DNA of 64,000 nucleotides from Dermacentor variabilis (Eukaryota > Arthropoda > Arachnida > Ixodida > Ixodidae). The notes beneath the pieces were generated by a model. The model searched no databases. It was not told where the DNA came from and saw only the letters and a list, made by a program, of their open reading frames with translations. The translations under genes and the position numbers were made by a program. The DNA lies in assembly GCF_050947875.1 (NCBI RefSeq), contig NW_027460336.1, positions 38,576 to 102,575 of the forward strand, in the 5' to 3' direction. Below are positions 37,359 to 51,495 of this stretch, piece by piece; within the stretch, counting starts at the first letter, position 1; each line of letters begins with the position of its first letter.

Positions 37359-38432
37359 AAAACGCGTTTTGGCACAAATCCATGAGCGGGTGCTAAAAAG
37401 AGCAGCATCGGCATGCTTTTCACGTCGTTTGGTAGAAATCCACACGCGCGTTCTGCCAAAAGCACCATTTGCATGCCTATCGTGTGGTTTTGCAGAAAAC
37501 TGCGTCCGCGTCTACCAAAAGATGCATGCGCATGCTTAAAACGCGCTTTGGCACAAATCCATGTGCGGATGTTAAAAAGAGCAGCATCGGCATGCTTTTC
37601 ACGTCGTTTGGTAGAAATCCACGCGCGCGTTCTGCCAAAAGCACCATTTGCATGCATATCGTGTGGTTTTGCAGAAAACTGCGTCCGCGTCTACCAAAAG
37701 ATGCATGCGCATGCTTAAAACGCGTTTTGGCACAAATCCATGTGCGGGTGCTAAAAAGAGCAGCATCGGCATGCTTTTCACGTCGTTTGGTAGAAATCCA
37801 CACGCGCGTTCTGCCAAAAGCACCATTTGCATGCATATCGTGTGGTTTTGCAGAAAACTGCGTCCGCGTCTACCAAAAGATGCATGCGCATGCTTAAAAC
37901 GCGCTTTGGCACAAATCCATGTGCGGATGTTAAAAAGAGCAGCATCGGCATGCTTTTCACGTCGTTTGGTAGAAATCCACGCGCGCGTTCTGCCAAAAGC
38001 ACCATTTGCATGCATATCGTGTGGTTTTGCAGAAAACTGCGTCCGCGTCTACCAAAAGATGCATGCGCATGCTTAAAACGCGTTTTGGCACAAATCCATG
38101 TGCGGGTGCTAAAAAGAGCAGCATCGGCATGCTTTTCACGTCGTTTGGTAGAAATCCACACGCGCGTTCTGCCAAAACCACCATTTGCATGCATATCGTG
38201 TGGTTTTGCAGAAAACTGCGTCCGCGTCTACCAAAAGATGCATGCGCATGCTTAAAACGCGTTTTGGCACAAATCCATGTGCGGATGTTAAAAAGAGCAG
38301 CATCGGCATGCTTTTCACGTCGTTTGGTAGAAATCCACGCGCGCGTTCTGCCAAAAGCACCATTTGCATGCATATCGTGTGGTTTTGCAGAAAACTGCGT
38401 CCGCGTCTACCAAAAGATGCATGCGCATGCTT

Positions 38433-38612
38433 AAAACGCGTGTTGGCACAAATTCATGTGCGGGTGCTAAAAAGAGCAGCATCGGCATGCTTTTCACGTC
38501 GTTTGGTAGAAATCCACACGCGCGTTCTGCCAAAAGCACCATTTGCATGCCTATCGTGTAGGTTTTGCAGAAAACTGCGTCCGCGTCTACCAAAAGATGC
38601 ATGCGCATGCTT
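38433..38612. repeat. 180-bp monomer with a 1-bp insertion in sub-unit C
   Basis: ATCGTGTAGGTTTTG replaces ATCGTGTGGTTTTG, with the extra A at 38,560. The same unit also has GCGTGTTGGC and AAATTCATG, so it is unusually divergent for this array. Confidence 0.9.
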
Positions 38613-41600
38613 AAAACGCGCTTTGGCACAAATCCATGTGCGGATGTTAAAAAGAGCAGCATCGGCATGCTTTTCACGTCGTTTGGTAGAAATCCACGCG
38701 CGCGTTCTGCCAAAAGCACCATTTGCATGCATATCGTGTGGTTTTGCAGAAAACTGCGTCCGCGTCTACCAAAAGATGCATGCGCATGCTTAAAACGCGT
38801 TTTGGCACAAATCCATGTGCGGATGTTAAAAAGAGCAGCATCGGCATGCTTTTCACGTCGTTTGGTAGAAATCCACGCGCGCGTTCTGCCAAAAGCACCA
38901 TTTGCATGCATATCGTGTGGTTTTGCAGAAAACTGCGTCCGCGTCTACCAAAAGATGCATGCGCATGCTTAAAACGCGTTTTGGCACAAATCCATGTGCG
39001 GATGTTAAAAAGAGCAGCATCGGCATGCTTTTCACGTCGTTTGGTAGAAATCCACGCGCGCGTTCTGCCAAAAGCACCATTTGCATGCATATCGTGTGGT
39101 TTTGCAGAAAACTGCGTCCGCGTCTACCAAAAGATGCATGCGCATGCTTAAAACGCGCTTTGGCACAAATCCATGTGCGGATGTTAAAAAGAGCAGCATC
39201 GGCATGCTTTTCACGTCGTTTGGTAGAAATCCACACGCGCGTTCTGCCAAAAGCACCATTTGCATGCATATCGTGTGGTTTTGCAGAAAACTGCGTCCGC
39301 GTCTACCAAAAGATGCATGCGCATGCTTAAAACGCGCTTTGGCACAAATCCATGTGCGGATGTTAAAAAGAGCAGCATCGGCATGCTTTTCACGTCGTTT
39401 GGTAGAAATCCACGCGCGCGTTCTGCCAAAAGCACCATTTGCATGCATATCGTGTGGTTTTGCAGAAAACTGCGTCCGCGTCTACCAAAAGATGCATGCG
39501 CATGCTTAAAACGCGTTTTGGCACAAATCCATGTGCGGGTGCTAAAAAGAGCAGCATCGGCATGCTTTTCACGTCGTTTGGTAGAAATCCACACGCGCGT
39601 TCTGCCAAAACCACCATTTGCATGCATATCGTGTGGTTTTGCAGAAAACTGCGTCCGCGTCTACCAAAAGATGCATGTGCATGCTAAAAACGCGTTTTGG
39701 CACAAATCCATGTGCGGGTGCTAAAAAGAGCACCATCGGCATGCTTTTCACGTCGTTTGGTAGAAATCCACGCGCGCGTTCTGCCAAAAGCACCATTTGC
39801 ATGCCTATCGTGTGGTTTTGCAGAAAACTGCGTCCGCGTCTACCAAAAGATGCATGCGCATGCTTAAAACGCGTTTTGGCACAAATCCGTGTGCGGATGT
39901 TAAAAAGAGCAGCATCGGCATGCTTTTCACGTCGTTTGGTAGAAATCCACGCGCGCGTTCTGCTAAAAGCACCATTTGCATGCATATCGTGTGGTTTTGC
40001 AGAAAACTGCGTCCGCGTCTACCAAAAGATGCATGCGCATGCTTAAAACGCGCTTTGGCACAAATCCATGTGCGGATGTTAAAAAGAGCAGCATCGGCAT
40101 GCTTTTCACGTCGTTTGGTAGAAATCCACGCGCGCGTTCTGCCAAAAGCACCATTTGCATGCATATCGTGTGGTTTTGCAGAAAACTGCGTCCGCGTCTA
40201 CCAAAAGATGCATGCGCATGCTTAAAACGCGTTTTGGCAGAAATCCATGTGCGGGTGCTAAAAAGAGCAGCATCGGCATGCTTTTCACGTCGTTTGGTAG
40301 AAATCCACGCGCGCGTTCTGCAAAAAGCACCATTTGCATGCATATCCTGTGGTTTTGCAGAAAACTGCGTCCGCGTCTACCAAAAGATGCATGCGCATGC
40401 TTAAAACGCGTTTTGGCACAAATCCATGTGCGGGTGCTAAAAAGAGCAGCATCGGCATGCTTTTCACGTCGTTTGGTAGAAATCCACACGCGCGTTCTGC
40501 CAAAAGCACCATTTGCATGCATATCGTGTGGTTTTGCAGAAAACTGCGTCCGCGTCTACCAAAAGATGCATGTGCATGCTAAAAACGCGTTTTGGCACAA
40601 ATCCATGTGCGGGTGCTAAAAAGAGCAGCATCGGCATGCTTTTCACGTCGTTTGGTAGAAATCTACGCGCGCGTTCTGCCAAAAGCACCATTTGCATGCC
40701 TATCGTGTGGTTTTGCAGAAAACTGCGTCCGCGTCTACCAAAAGATGCATGCGCATGCTTAAAACGCGCTTTGGCACAAATCCATGTGCGGATGTTAAAA
40801 AGAGCAGCATCGGCATGCTTTTCACGTCGTTTGGTAGAAATCCACGCGCGCGTTCTGCCAAAAGCACCATTTGCATGCATATCGTGTGGTTTTGCAGAAA
40901 ACTGCGTCCGCGTCTACCAAAAGATGCATGCGCATGCTTAAAACGCGCTTTGGCACAAATCCATGTGCGGATGGTAAAAAGAGCAGCATCGGCATGCTTT
41001 TCACGTCGTTTGGTAGAAATCCACGCGCGCGTTCTGCCAAAAGCACCATTTGCATGCATATCGTGTGGTTTTGCAGAAAACTGCGTCCGCGTCTACCAAA
41101 AGATGCATGCGCATGCTTAAAACGCGTTTTGGCACAAATCCATGTGCGGGTGCTAAAAAGAGCAGCATCGGCATGCTTTTCACGTCGTTTGGTAGAAATC
41201 CACGCGCGCGTTCTGCCAAAAGCACCATTTGCATGCCTATCGTGTGGTTTTGCAGAAAACTGCGTCCGCGTCTACCAAAAGATGCATGCGCATGCTTGAA
41301 ACGCGCTTTGGCACAAATCCATGTGCGGATGTTAAAAAGAGCAGCATCGGCATGCTTTTCACGTCGTTTGGTAGAAATCCACGCGCGCGTTCTGCCAAAA
41401 GCACCATTTGCATGCATATCGTGTGGGTTTGCAGAAAACTGCGTCCGCGTCTACCAAAAGATGCATGCGCATGCTTAAAACGCGCTTTGGCACAAATCCA
41501 TGTGCGGATGTTAAAAAGAGCAGCATCGGCATGCTTTTCACGTCGTTTGGTAGAAATCCACGCGCGCGTTCTGCCAAAAGCACCATTTGCATGCATATCT

Positions 41601-44600
41601 TGTGGTTTTGCAGAAAACTGCGTCCGCGTCTACCAAAAGATGCATGCGCATGCTTAAAACGCGTTTTGGCACAAATCCATGTACGGGTGCTAAAAAGAGC
41701 AGCATCGGCATGCTTTTCACGTCGTTTGGTAGAAATCCACGCGCGCGTTCTGCCAAAAGCACCATTTGCATGCATATCGTGTGGTTTTGCAGCAAACTGC
41801 GTCCGCGTCTACCAAAAGATGCATGCGCATGCTTAAAACGCGCTTTGGCACAAATCCATGTGCGGATGTTAAAAAGAGCAGCATCGGCATGCTTTTCACG
41901 TCGTTTGGTAGAAATCCACGCGCGCGTTCTGCCAAAAGCACCATTTGCATGCATATCGTGTGGTTTTGCAGAAAACTGCGTCCGCGTCTACCAAAAGATG
42001 CATGCGCATGCTTAAAACGCGTTTTGGCACAAATCCATGTGCGGGTGCTAAAAAGAGCAGCATCGGCATGCTTTTCACGTCGTTTGGTAGAAATCCACAC
42101 GCGCGTTCTGCCAAAAGCACCATTTGTATGCATATCGTGTGGTTTTGCAGAAAACTGCGTCCGCGTCTACCAAAAGATGCATGTGCATGCTAAAAACGCG
42201 TTTTGGCACAAATCCATGTGCGGGTGCTAAAAAGAGCAGCATCGGCATGCTTTTCACGTCGTTAGGTAGAAATCCACGCGCGCGTTCTGCCAAAAGCACC
42301 ATTTGCATGCCTATCGTGTGGTTTTGCAGAAAACTGCGTCCGCGTCTACCAAAAGATGCATGCGCATGCTTAAAACGCGTTTTGGCACAAATCCATGTGC
42401 GGATGTTAAAAAGAGCAGCATCGGCATGCTTTTCACGTCGTTTGGTAGAACTCCACGCGCGCGTTCTGCCAAAAGCACCATTTGCATGCATATCGTGTGG
42501 TTTTGCAGAAAACTGCGTCCGCGTCTACCAAAAGATGCATGCGCATGCTTAAAACGCGTTTTGGCACAAATCCATGTGCGGGTGCTAAAAAGAGCAGCAT
42601 CGGCATGCTTTTCACGTCGTTTGGTAGAAATCCACACGCGCGTTCTGCCAAAAGCACCATTTGCATGCCTATCGTGTGGTTTTGCAGAAAACTGCGTCCG
42701 CGTCTACCAAAAGATGCATGCGCATGCTTAAAACGCGCTTTGCCACAAATCCATGTGCGGATGTCAAAAAGAGCAGCATCGGCATGCTTTTCACGTCGTT
42801 TGGTAGAAATCCACGCGCGCGTTCTGCCAAAAGCACCATTTGCATGCATATCGTGTGGTTTTGCAGAAAACTGCGTCCGCGTCTACCAAAAGATGCATGC
42901 GCATGCTTAAAACGCGCTTTGGCACAAATCCATGTGCGGATGTTAAAAAGAGCAGCATCGGCATGCTTTTCACGTCGTTTGGTAGAAATCCACGCGCGCG
43001 TTCTGCCAAAAGCACCATTTGCATGCATATCGTGTGGTTTTGCAGAAAACTGCGTCCGAGTCTACCAAAAGATGCATGCGCATGCTTAAAACGCGTTTTG
43101 GCACAAATCCATGTGCGGGTGCTAAAAAGAGCAGCATCGGCATGCTTTTCACGTCGTTTGGTAGAAATCCACACGCGCGTTCTGCCAAAAGCACCATTTG
43201 CATGCATATCGTGTGGTTTTGCAGAAAACTGCGTCCGCGTCTACCAAAAGATGCATGTGCATGCTAAAAACGCGTTGTGGCACAAATCCATGTGCGGGTG
43301 CTAAAAAGAGCAGCATCGGCATGCTTTTCACGTCGTTTGGTAGACATCCACGCGCGCGTTCTGCCAAAAGCACCATTTGCATGCCTATCGTGTGGTTTTG
43401 CAGAAAACTGCGTCCGCGCCTACCAAAAGATGCATGTGCATGGTAAAAACGCGTTTTGGCACAAATCCATGTGCGGGTGCTAAAAAGAGCAGCATCGGCA
43501 TGCTTTTCACGTCGTTTGGTAGAAATCCACGCGCGCGTTCTGCCAAAAGCACCATTTGCATGCATATCGTGTGGTTTTGCAGAAAACTGCGTCCGCGTCT
43601 ACCAAAAGATGCATGCGCATGCTTAAAACGCGTTTTGGCACAAATCCATGTGCGGGTGCTAAAAAGAGCAGCATCGGCATGCTTTTCACGTCGTTTGGTA
43701 GAAATCCACACGCGCGTTGTGCCAAAAGCACCATTTGCATGCATATCGTGTGGTTTTGCAGAAAACTGCGTCCGCGTCTACCAAAAGATGCATGTGCATG
43801 CTAAAAATGCGTTTTGGCACAAATCCATGTGCGGGTGCTAAAAAGAGCAGCATCGGCATGCTTTTCACGTCGTTTGGTAGAAATCCACGCGCTCGTTCTG
43901 CCAAAAGCATCATTTGCATGCATATCGTGTGGTTTTGCAGAAAACTGCGTCCGCGTCTACAAAAAGATGCATGCGCATGCTTAAAACGCGTTTTGGCATA
44001 AATCCATGTGCGGGTGCTAAAAAGAGCAGCATCGGCATGCTTTTCACGTCGTTTGGTAGAAATCCACACGCGCGTTCTGCCAAAAGCACCATTTGCATGC
44101 ATATCGTGTGGTTTTGCAGAAAACTGCGTCCGCGTCTACCAAAAGATGCATGTGCATGCTAAAAACGCGTTTTGGCACAAATCCATGTGCGGGTGCTAAA
44201 AAGAGCAGCATCGGCATGCTTTTCACGTCGTTTGGTAGAAATCCACGCGCGCGTTCTGCCAAAAGCACCATTTGCATGCCTATCGTGTGGTTTTGCAGAA
44301 AACCGCGTCCGCGTCTACCAAAAGATGCATGCGCATGCTTAAAACGCGCTTTGGCACAAATCCATGTGCGGATGTTAAAAAGAGCAGCATCGGCATGCTT
44401 TTCACGTCGTTTGGTAGAAATCCACACGCGCGTTCTGCCAAAAGCACCATTTGCACGCATATCGTGTGGTTTTGCAGAAAACTGCGTCCGCGTCTACCAA
44501 AAGATGCATGTGCATGCTAAAAACGCGTTTTGGCACAAATCCATGTGCGGGTGCTAAAAAGAGCAGCATCGGCATGCTTTTCACGTCGTTTGGTAGAAAT

Positions 44601-45599
44601 CCACGCGCGCGTTCTGCCAAAAGCACCATTTGCATGCCTATCGTGTGGTTTTGCAGAAAACTGCGTCCGCGTCTACCAAAAGATGCATGCGCATGCTTAA
44701 AACGCGTTTTGGCACAAATCCATGTGCGGATGTTAAAAAGAGCAGCATCGGCATGCTTTTCACGTCGTTTGGTAGAAATCCACGCGCGCGTTCTGCCAAA
44801 AGCACCATTTGCATGCATATCTTGTGGTTTTGCAGAAAACTGCGTCCGCGTCTACCAAAAGATGCATGCGCATGCTTAAAACGCGTTTTGGCACAAATCC
44901 ATGTGCGGGTGCTAAAAAGAGCAGCATCGGCATGCTTTTCACGTCGTTTGGTAGAAATCCACACGCGCGATCTGCCAAAAGCACCATTTGCATGCATATC
45001 GTGTGGTTTTGCAGAAAACTGCGTCCGCGTCTACCAAAAGATGCATGCGCATGCTTAAAACGCGTTTTGGCACAAATCCATGTGCGGATGTTAAAAAGAG
45101 CAGCATCGGCATGCTTTTCACGTCGTTTGGTAGAAATCCACGCGCGCGTTCTGCCAAAAGCACCATTTGCATGCATATCGTGTGGTTTTGCAGCAAACTG
45201 CGTCCGCGTCTACCAAAAGATGCATGCGCATGCTTAAAACGCGCTTTGGCACAAATCCATGTACGGATGTTAAAAAGAGCAGCATCGGCATGCTTTTCAC
45301 GTCGTTTGGTAGAAATCCACGCGCGCGTTCCGCCAAAAGCACCATTTGCATGCATATCGTGTGGTTTTGCAGAAAACTGCGTCCGCGTCTACCAAAAGAT
45401 GCATGCGCATGCTTAAAACGCGTTTTGGCACAAATCCATGTGCGGGTGCTAAAAAGAGCAGCATCGGCATGCTTTTCACGTCGTTTGGTAGAAATCCACA
45501 CGCGCGTTCTGCCAAAAGCACCATTTGCATGCTTATCGTGTGGTTTTGCAGAAAACTGCGTCCGCGTCTACCAAAAGATGCATGTGCATGCTAAAAACG

Positions 45600-47229
45600 C
45601 GTTTTGGCACAAATCCATGTGCGGGTGCTAAAAAGAGCAGCATCGGCATGCCTTTCACGTCGTTAGGTAGAAATCCACGCGCGCGTTCTGCCAAAAGCAC
45701 CATTTGCATGCCTATCGTGTGGTTTTGCAGAAAACTGCGTCCGCGTCTACCAAAAGATGCATGCGCATGCTTAAAACGCGTTTTGGCACAAATCCATGTG
45801 CGGATGTTAAAAAGAGCAGCATCGGCATGCTTTTCACGTCGTTTGGTAGAAATCCACGCGCGCGTTCTGCCAAAAGCACCATTTGCATGCATATCGTGTG
45901 GTTTTGCAGAAAACTGCGTCCGCGTCTACCAAAAGATGCATGCGCATGCTTAAAACGCGTTTTGGCACAAATCCATGTGCGGGTGCTAAAATGAGCAGCA
46001 TCGGCATGCTTTTCACGTCATTTGGTAGAAATCCACACGCGCGTTCTGCCAAAAGCACCATTTGCATGCCTATCGTGTGGTTTTGCAGAAAACTGCGTCC
46101 GCGTCTACCAAAAGATGCATGCGCATGCTTAAAACGCGCTTTGGCACAAATCCATGTGCGGATGTCAAAAAGAGCAGCATCGGCATGCTTTTCACGTCGT
46201 TTGGTAGAAATCCACGCGCGCGTTCTGCCAAAAGCACCATTTGCATGCATATCGTGTGGTTTTGCAGAAAACTGCGTCCGCGTCTACCAAAATATGCATG
46301 CGCATGCTTAAAACGCGCTTTGGCACAAATCCATGTGCGGATGTTAAAAAGAGCAGCATCGGCATGCTTTTCACGTCGTTTGGTAGAAATCCACGCGCGC
46401 GTTCTGCCAAAAGCACCATTTGCATGCATATCGTGTGGTTTTGCAGAAAACTGCGTCCGAGTCTACCAAAAGATGCATGCGCATGCTTAAAACGCGTTTT
46501 GGCACAAATCCATGTGCGGGTGCTAAAAAGAGCAGCATCGGCATGCTTTTCACGTCGTTTGGTAGAAATCCACACGCGCGTTCTGCCAAAAGCACCATTT
46601 GCATGCATATCGTGTGGTTTTGCAGAAAACTGCGTCCGCGTCTACCAAAAGATGCATGTGCATGCTAAAAACGCGTTTTGGCACAAATCCATGTGCGGGT
46701 GCTAAAAAGAGCAGCATCGGCATGCTTTTCACGTCGTTTGGTAGAAATCCACGCGCGCGTTCTGCCAAAAGCACCATTTGCATGCCTATCGTGTGGTTTT
46801 GCAGAAAACTGCGTCCGCGTCTACCAAAAGATGCATGCGCATGCTTAAAACGCGTTTTGGCACAAATCCATGTGCGGATGTTAAAAAGAGCAGCATCGGC
46901 ATGCTTTTCACGTCGTTTGGTAGAAATCCACGCGCGCGTTCTGCCAAAAGCACCATTTGCATGCATATCTTGTGGTTTTGCAGAAAACTGCGTCCGCGTC
47001 TACCAAAAGATGCATGCGCATGCTTAAAACGCGTTTTGGCACAAATCCATGTACGGGTGCTAAAAAGAGCAGCATCGGCATGCTTTTCACGTCGTTTGGT
47101 AGAAATCCACACGCGCGTTCTGCCAAAAGCACCATTTGCATGCCTATCGTGTGGTTTTGCAGAAAACTGCGTCCGCGTCTACCAAAAGATGCATGCGCAT
47201 GCTTAAAACGCGCTTTGGCACAAATCCAT
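45600..47229. repeat. Duplicated block (23-monomer offset), left copy
   Basis: Matches about 49,718-51,347 at 4118 bp, which is 23 units plus the 1-bp insertion at 49,568. Shared tags are GTTAGGTAG, TAAAATGAGC with TCACGTCATTT, GATGTCAAAA, CCGAGTCTACC, ATCTTGTGG and GTACGGG in the same order. A few differences exist, such as GCATGCCTTTC near 45,650 here, and the two copies differ by recombination around 46.2-46.4 kb. Confidence 0.78.
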
Positions 47230-49531
47230 GTACGGATGTTAAAAAGAGCAGCATCGGCATGCTTTTGACGTCGTTTGGTAGAAATCCACGCGCGCGTTCT
47301 GCCAAAAGCACCATTTGCATGCATATCGTGTGGTTTTGCAGAAAACTGCGTCCGCGTCTACCAAAAGATGCATGCGCATGCTTAAAACGCGTTTTGGCAC
47401 AAATCCATGTGCGGGTGCTAAAAAGAGCAGCATCGGCATGCTTTTCACGTCGTTTGGTAGAAATCCACACGCGCGTTCTGCCAAAAGCACCATTTGCATG
47501 CATATCGTGTGGTTTTGCAGAAAACTGCGTCCGCGTCTACCAAAAGATGCATGTGCATGCTAAAAACGCGTTTTGGCACAAATCCATGTGCGGGTGCTAA
47601 AAAGAGCAGCATCGGCATGCTTTTCACGTCGTTAGGTAGAAATCCACGCGCGCGTTCTGCCAAAAGCACCATTTGCATGCCTATCGTGTGGTTTTGCAGA
47701 AAACTGCGTCCGCGTCTACCAAAAGATGCATGCGCATGCTTAAAACGCGCTTTGGCACAAATCCATGTGCGGATGTCAAAAAGAGCAGCATCGGCATGCT
47801 TTTCACGTCGTTTGGTAGAAATCCACGCGCGCGTTCTGCCAAAAGCACCATTTGCATGCATATCGTGTGGTTTTGCAGAAAACTGCGTCCGCGTCTACCA
47901 AAAGATGCATGCGCATGCTTAAAACGCGCTTTGGCACAAATCCATGTGCGGATGTTAAAAAGAGCAGCATCGGCATGCTTTTCACGTCGTTTGGTAGAAA
48001 TCCACGCGCGCGTTCTGCCAAAAGCACCATTTGCATGCATATCGTGTGGTTTTGCAGAAAACTGCGTCCGAGTCTACCAAAAGATGCATGCGCATGCTTA
48101 AAACGCGTTTTGGCACAAATCCATGTGCGGGTGCTAAAAAGAGCAGCATCGGCATGCTTTTCACGTCGTTTGGTAGAAATCCACACGCGCGTTCTGCCAA
48201 AAGCACCATTTGCATGCATATCGTGTGGTTTTGCAGAAAACTGCGTCCGCGTCTACCAAAAGATGCATGTGCATGCTAAAAACGCGTTTTGGCACAAATC
48301 CATGTGCGGGTGCTAAAAAGAGCAGCATCGGCATGCTTTTCACGTCGTTTGGTAGAAATCCACGCGCGCGTTCTGCCAAAAGCACCATTTGCATGCATAT
48401 CTTGTGGTTTTGCAGAAAACTGCGTCCGCGTCTACCAAAAGATGCATGCGCATGCTTAAAACGCGTTTTGGCACAAATCCATGTACGGGTGCTAAAAAGA
48501 GCAGCATCGGCATGCTTTTCACGTCGTTTGGTAGAAATCCACACGCGCGTTCTGCCAAAAGCACCATTTGCATGCCTATCGTGTGGTTTTGCAGAAAACT
48601 GCGTCCGCGTCTACCAAAAGATGCATGCGCATGCTTAAAACGCGCTTTGGCACAAATCCATCTACGGATGTTAAAAAGAGCAGCATCGGCATGCTTTTCA
48701 CGTCGTTTGGTAGAAATCCACGCGCGCGTTCTGCCAAAAGCACCATTTGCATGCATATCGTGTGGTTTTGCAGAAAACTGCGTCCGCGTCTACCAAAAGA
48801 TGCATGCGCATGCTTAAAACGCGTTTTGGCACAAATCCATGTGCGGGTGCTAAAAAGAGCAGCATCGGCATGCTTTTCACGTCGTTTGGTAGAAATCCAC
48901 ACGCGCGTTCTGCCAAAAGCACCATTTGCATGCATATCGTGTGGTTTTGCAGAAAACAGCGTCCGCGTCTACCAAAAGATGCATGTGCATGCTAAAAACG
49001 CGTTTTGGCACAAATCCATGTGCGGGTGCTAAAAAGAGCAGCATCGGCATGCTTTTCACGTCGTTAGGTAGAAATCCACGCGCGCGTTCTGCCAAAAGCA
49101 CCATTTGCATGCCTATCGTGTGGTTTTGCAGAAAACTGCGTCCGCGTCTACCAAAAGATGCATGCGCATGCTTAAAACGCGTTTTGGCACAAATCCATGT
49201 GCGGATGTTAAAAAGAGCAGCATCGGCATGCTTTTCACGTCGTTTGGTAGAAATCCACGCGCGCGTTCTGCCAAAAGCACCATTTGCATGCATATCGTGT
49301 GGTTTTGCAGAAAACTGCGTCCGCGTCTACCAAAAGATGCATGTGCATGCTAAAAACGCGTTTTGGCACAAATCCATGTGCGGGTGCTAAAAAGAGCAGC
49401 ATCGGCATGCTTTTCACGTCGTTTGGTAGAAATCCACGCGCGCGTTCTGCCAAAAGCACCATTTGCATGCATATCGTGTGGTTTTGCAGAAAACTGCGTC
49501 CGCGTCTACCAAAAGATGCATGCGCATGCTT

Positions 49532-49711
49532 AAAACGCGTTTTGGCACAAATCCATGTGCGGGTGCTAAAAAAGAGCAGCATCGGCATGCTTTTCACGTC
49601 GTTTGGTAGAAATCCACACGCGCGTTCTGCCAAAAGCACCATTTGCATGCATATCGTGTGGTTTTGCAGAAAACTGCGTCCGCGTCTACCAAAAGATGCA
49701 TGTGCATGCTA
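49532..49711. repeat. 180-bp monomer with a 1-bp insertion in the A-run
   Basis: GCTAAAAAAGAGC replaces GCTAAAAAGAGC near 49,568. Confidence 0.9.
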
Positions 49712-49717
49712 AAAACG

Positions 49718-51347
49718 CGTTTTGGCACAAATCCATGTGCGGGTGCTAAAAAGAGCAGCATCGGCATGCTTTTCACGTCGTTAGGTAGAAATCCACGCGC
49801 GCGTTCTGCCAAAAGCACCATTTGCATGCCTATCGTGTGGTTTTGCAGAAAACTGCGTCCGCGTCTACCAAAAGATGCATGCGCATGCTTAAAACGCGTT
49901 TTGGCACAAATCCATGTGCGGATGTTAAAAAGAGCAGCATCGGCATGCTTTTCACGTCGTTTGGTAGAAATCCACGCGCACGTTCTGCCAAAAGCACCAT
50001 TTGCATGCATATCGTGTGGTTTTGCAGAAAACTGCGTCCGCGTCTACCAAAAGATGCATGCGCATGCTTAAAACGCGTTTTGGCACAAATCCATGTGCGG
50101 GTGCTAAAATGAGCAGCATCGGCATGCTTTTCACGTCATTTGGTAGAAATCCACACGCGCGTTCTGCCAAAAGCACCATTTGCATGCCTATCGTGTGGTT
50201 TTGCAGAAAACTGCGTCCGCGTCTACCAAAAGATGCATGCGCATGCTTAAAACGCGCTTTGGCACAAATCCATGTGCGGATGTCAAAAAGAGCAGCATCG
50301 GCATGCTTTTCACGTCGTTTGGTAGAAATCCACGCGCGCGTTCTGCCAAAAGCACCATTTGCATGCATATCGTGTGGTTTTGCAGAAAACTGCGTCCGAG
50401 TCTACCAAAAGATGCATGCGCATGCTTAAAACGCGTTTTGGCACAAATCCATGTGCGGGTGCTAAAAAGAGCAGCATCGGCATGCTTTTCACGTCGTTTG
50501 GTAGAAATCCACGCGCGCGTTCTGCCAAAAGCACCATTTGCATGCATATCGTGTGGTTTTGCAGAAAACTGCGTCCGAGTCTACCAAAAGATGCATGCGC
50601 ATGCTTAAAACGCGTTTTGGCACAAATCCATGTGCGGGTGCTAAAAAGAGCAGCATCGGCATGCTTTTCACGTCGTTTGGTAGAAATCCACACGCGCGTT
50701 CTGCCAAAAGCACCATTTGCATGCATATCGTGTGGTTTTGCAGAAAACTGCGTCCGCGTCTACCAAAAGATGCATGTGCATGCTAAAAACGCGCTTTGGC
50801 ACAAATCCATGTGCGGGTGCTAAAAAGAGCAGCATCGGCATGCTTTTCACGTCGTTTGGTAGAAATCCACGCGCGCGTTCTGCCAAAAGCACCATTTGCA
50901 TGCCTATCGTGTGGTTTTGCAGAAAACTGCGTCCGCGTCTACCAAAAGATGCATGCGCATGCTTAAAACGCGTTTTGGCACAAATCCATGTGCGGATGTT
51001 AAAAAGAGCAGCATCGGCATGCTTTTCACGTCGTTTGGTAGAAATCCACGCGCGCGTTCTGCCAAAAGCACCATTTGCATGCATATCTTGTGGTTTTGCA
51101 GAAAACTGCGTCCGCGTCTACCAAAAGATGCATGCGCATGCTTAAAACGCGTTTTGGCACAAATCCATGTACGGGTGCTAAAAAGAGCAGCATCGGCATG
51201 CTTTTCACGTCGTTTGGTAGAAATCCACACGCGCGTTCTGCCAAAAGCACCATTTGCATGCCTATCGTGTGGTTTTGCAGAAAACTGCGTCCGCGTCTAC
51301 CAAAAGATGCATGCGCATGCTTAAAACGCGCTTTGGCACAAATCCAT
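49718..51347. repeat. Duplicated block (23-monomer offset), right copy
   Basis: Counterpart of 45,600-47,229. Within it the CCGAGTCTACC variant occurs in two successive units (near 50,400 and 50,578), whereas the left copy has it once, suggesting a local one-monomer exchange. Confidence 0.75.
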
Positions 51348-51495
51348 GTGCGGATGTTAAAAAGAGCAGCATCGGCATGCTTTTCACGTCGTTTGGTAGA
51401 AATCCACGCGCGCGTTCTGCCAAAAGCACCATTTGCATGCATATCGTGTGGTTAAAACTGCGTCCGCGTCTACCAAAAGATGCATGCGCATGCTT
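51323..51495. repeat. 173-bp monomer with a 6-bp deletion in sub-unit C
   Basis: GTGTGGTTAAAACTG replaces the usual GTGTGGTTTTGCAGAAAACTG at about 51,453. The loss removes the loop of the local GTTTT-GCAG-AAAAC dyad, the outcome expected if a small hairpin was skipped during replication (inference). Confidence 0.9.
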
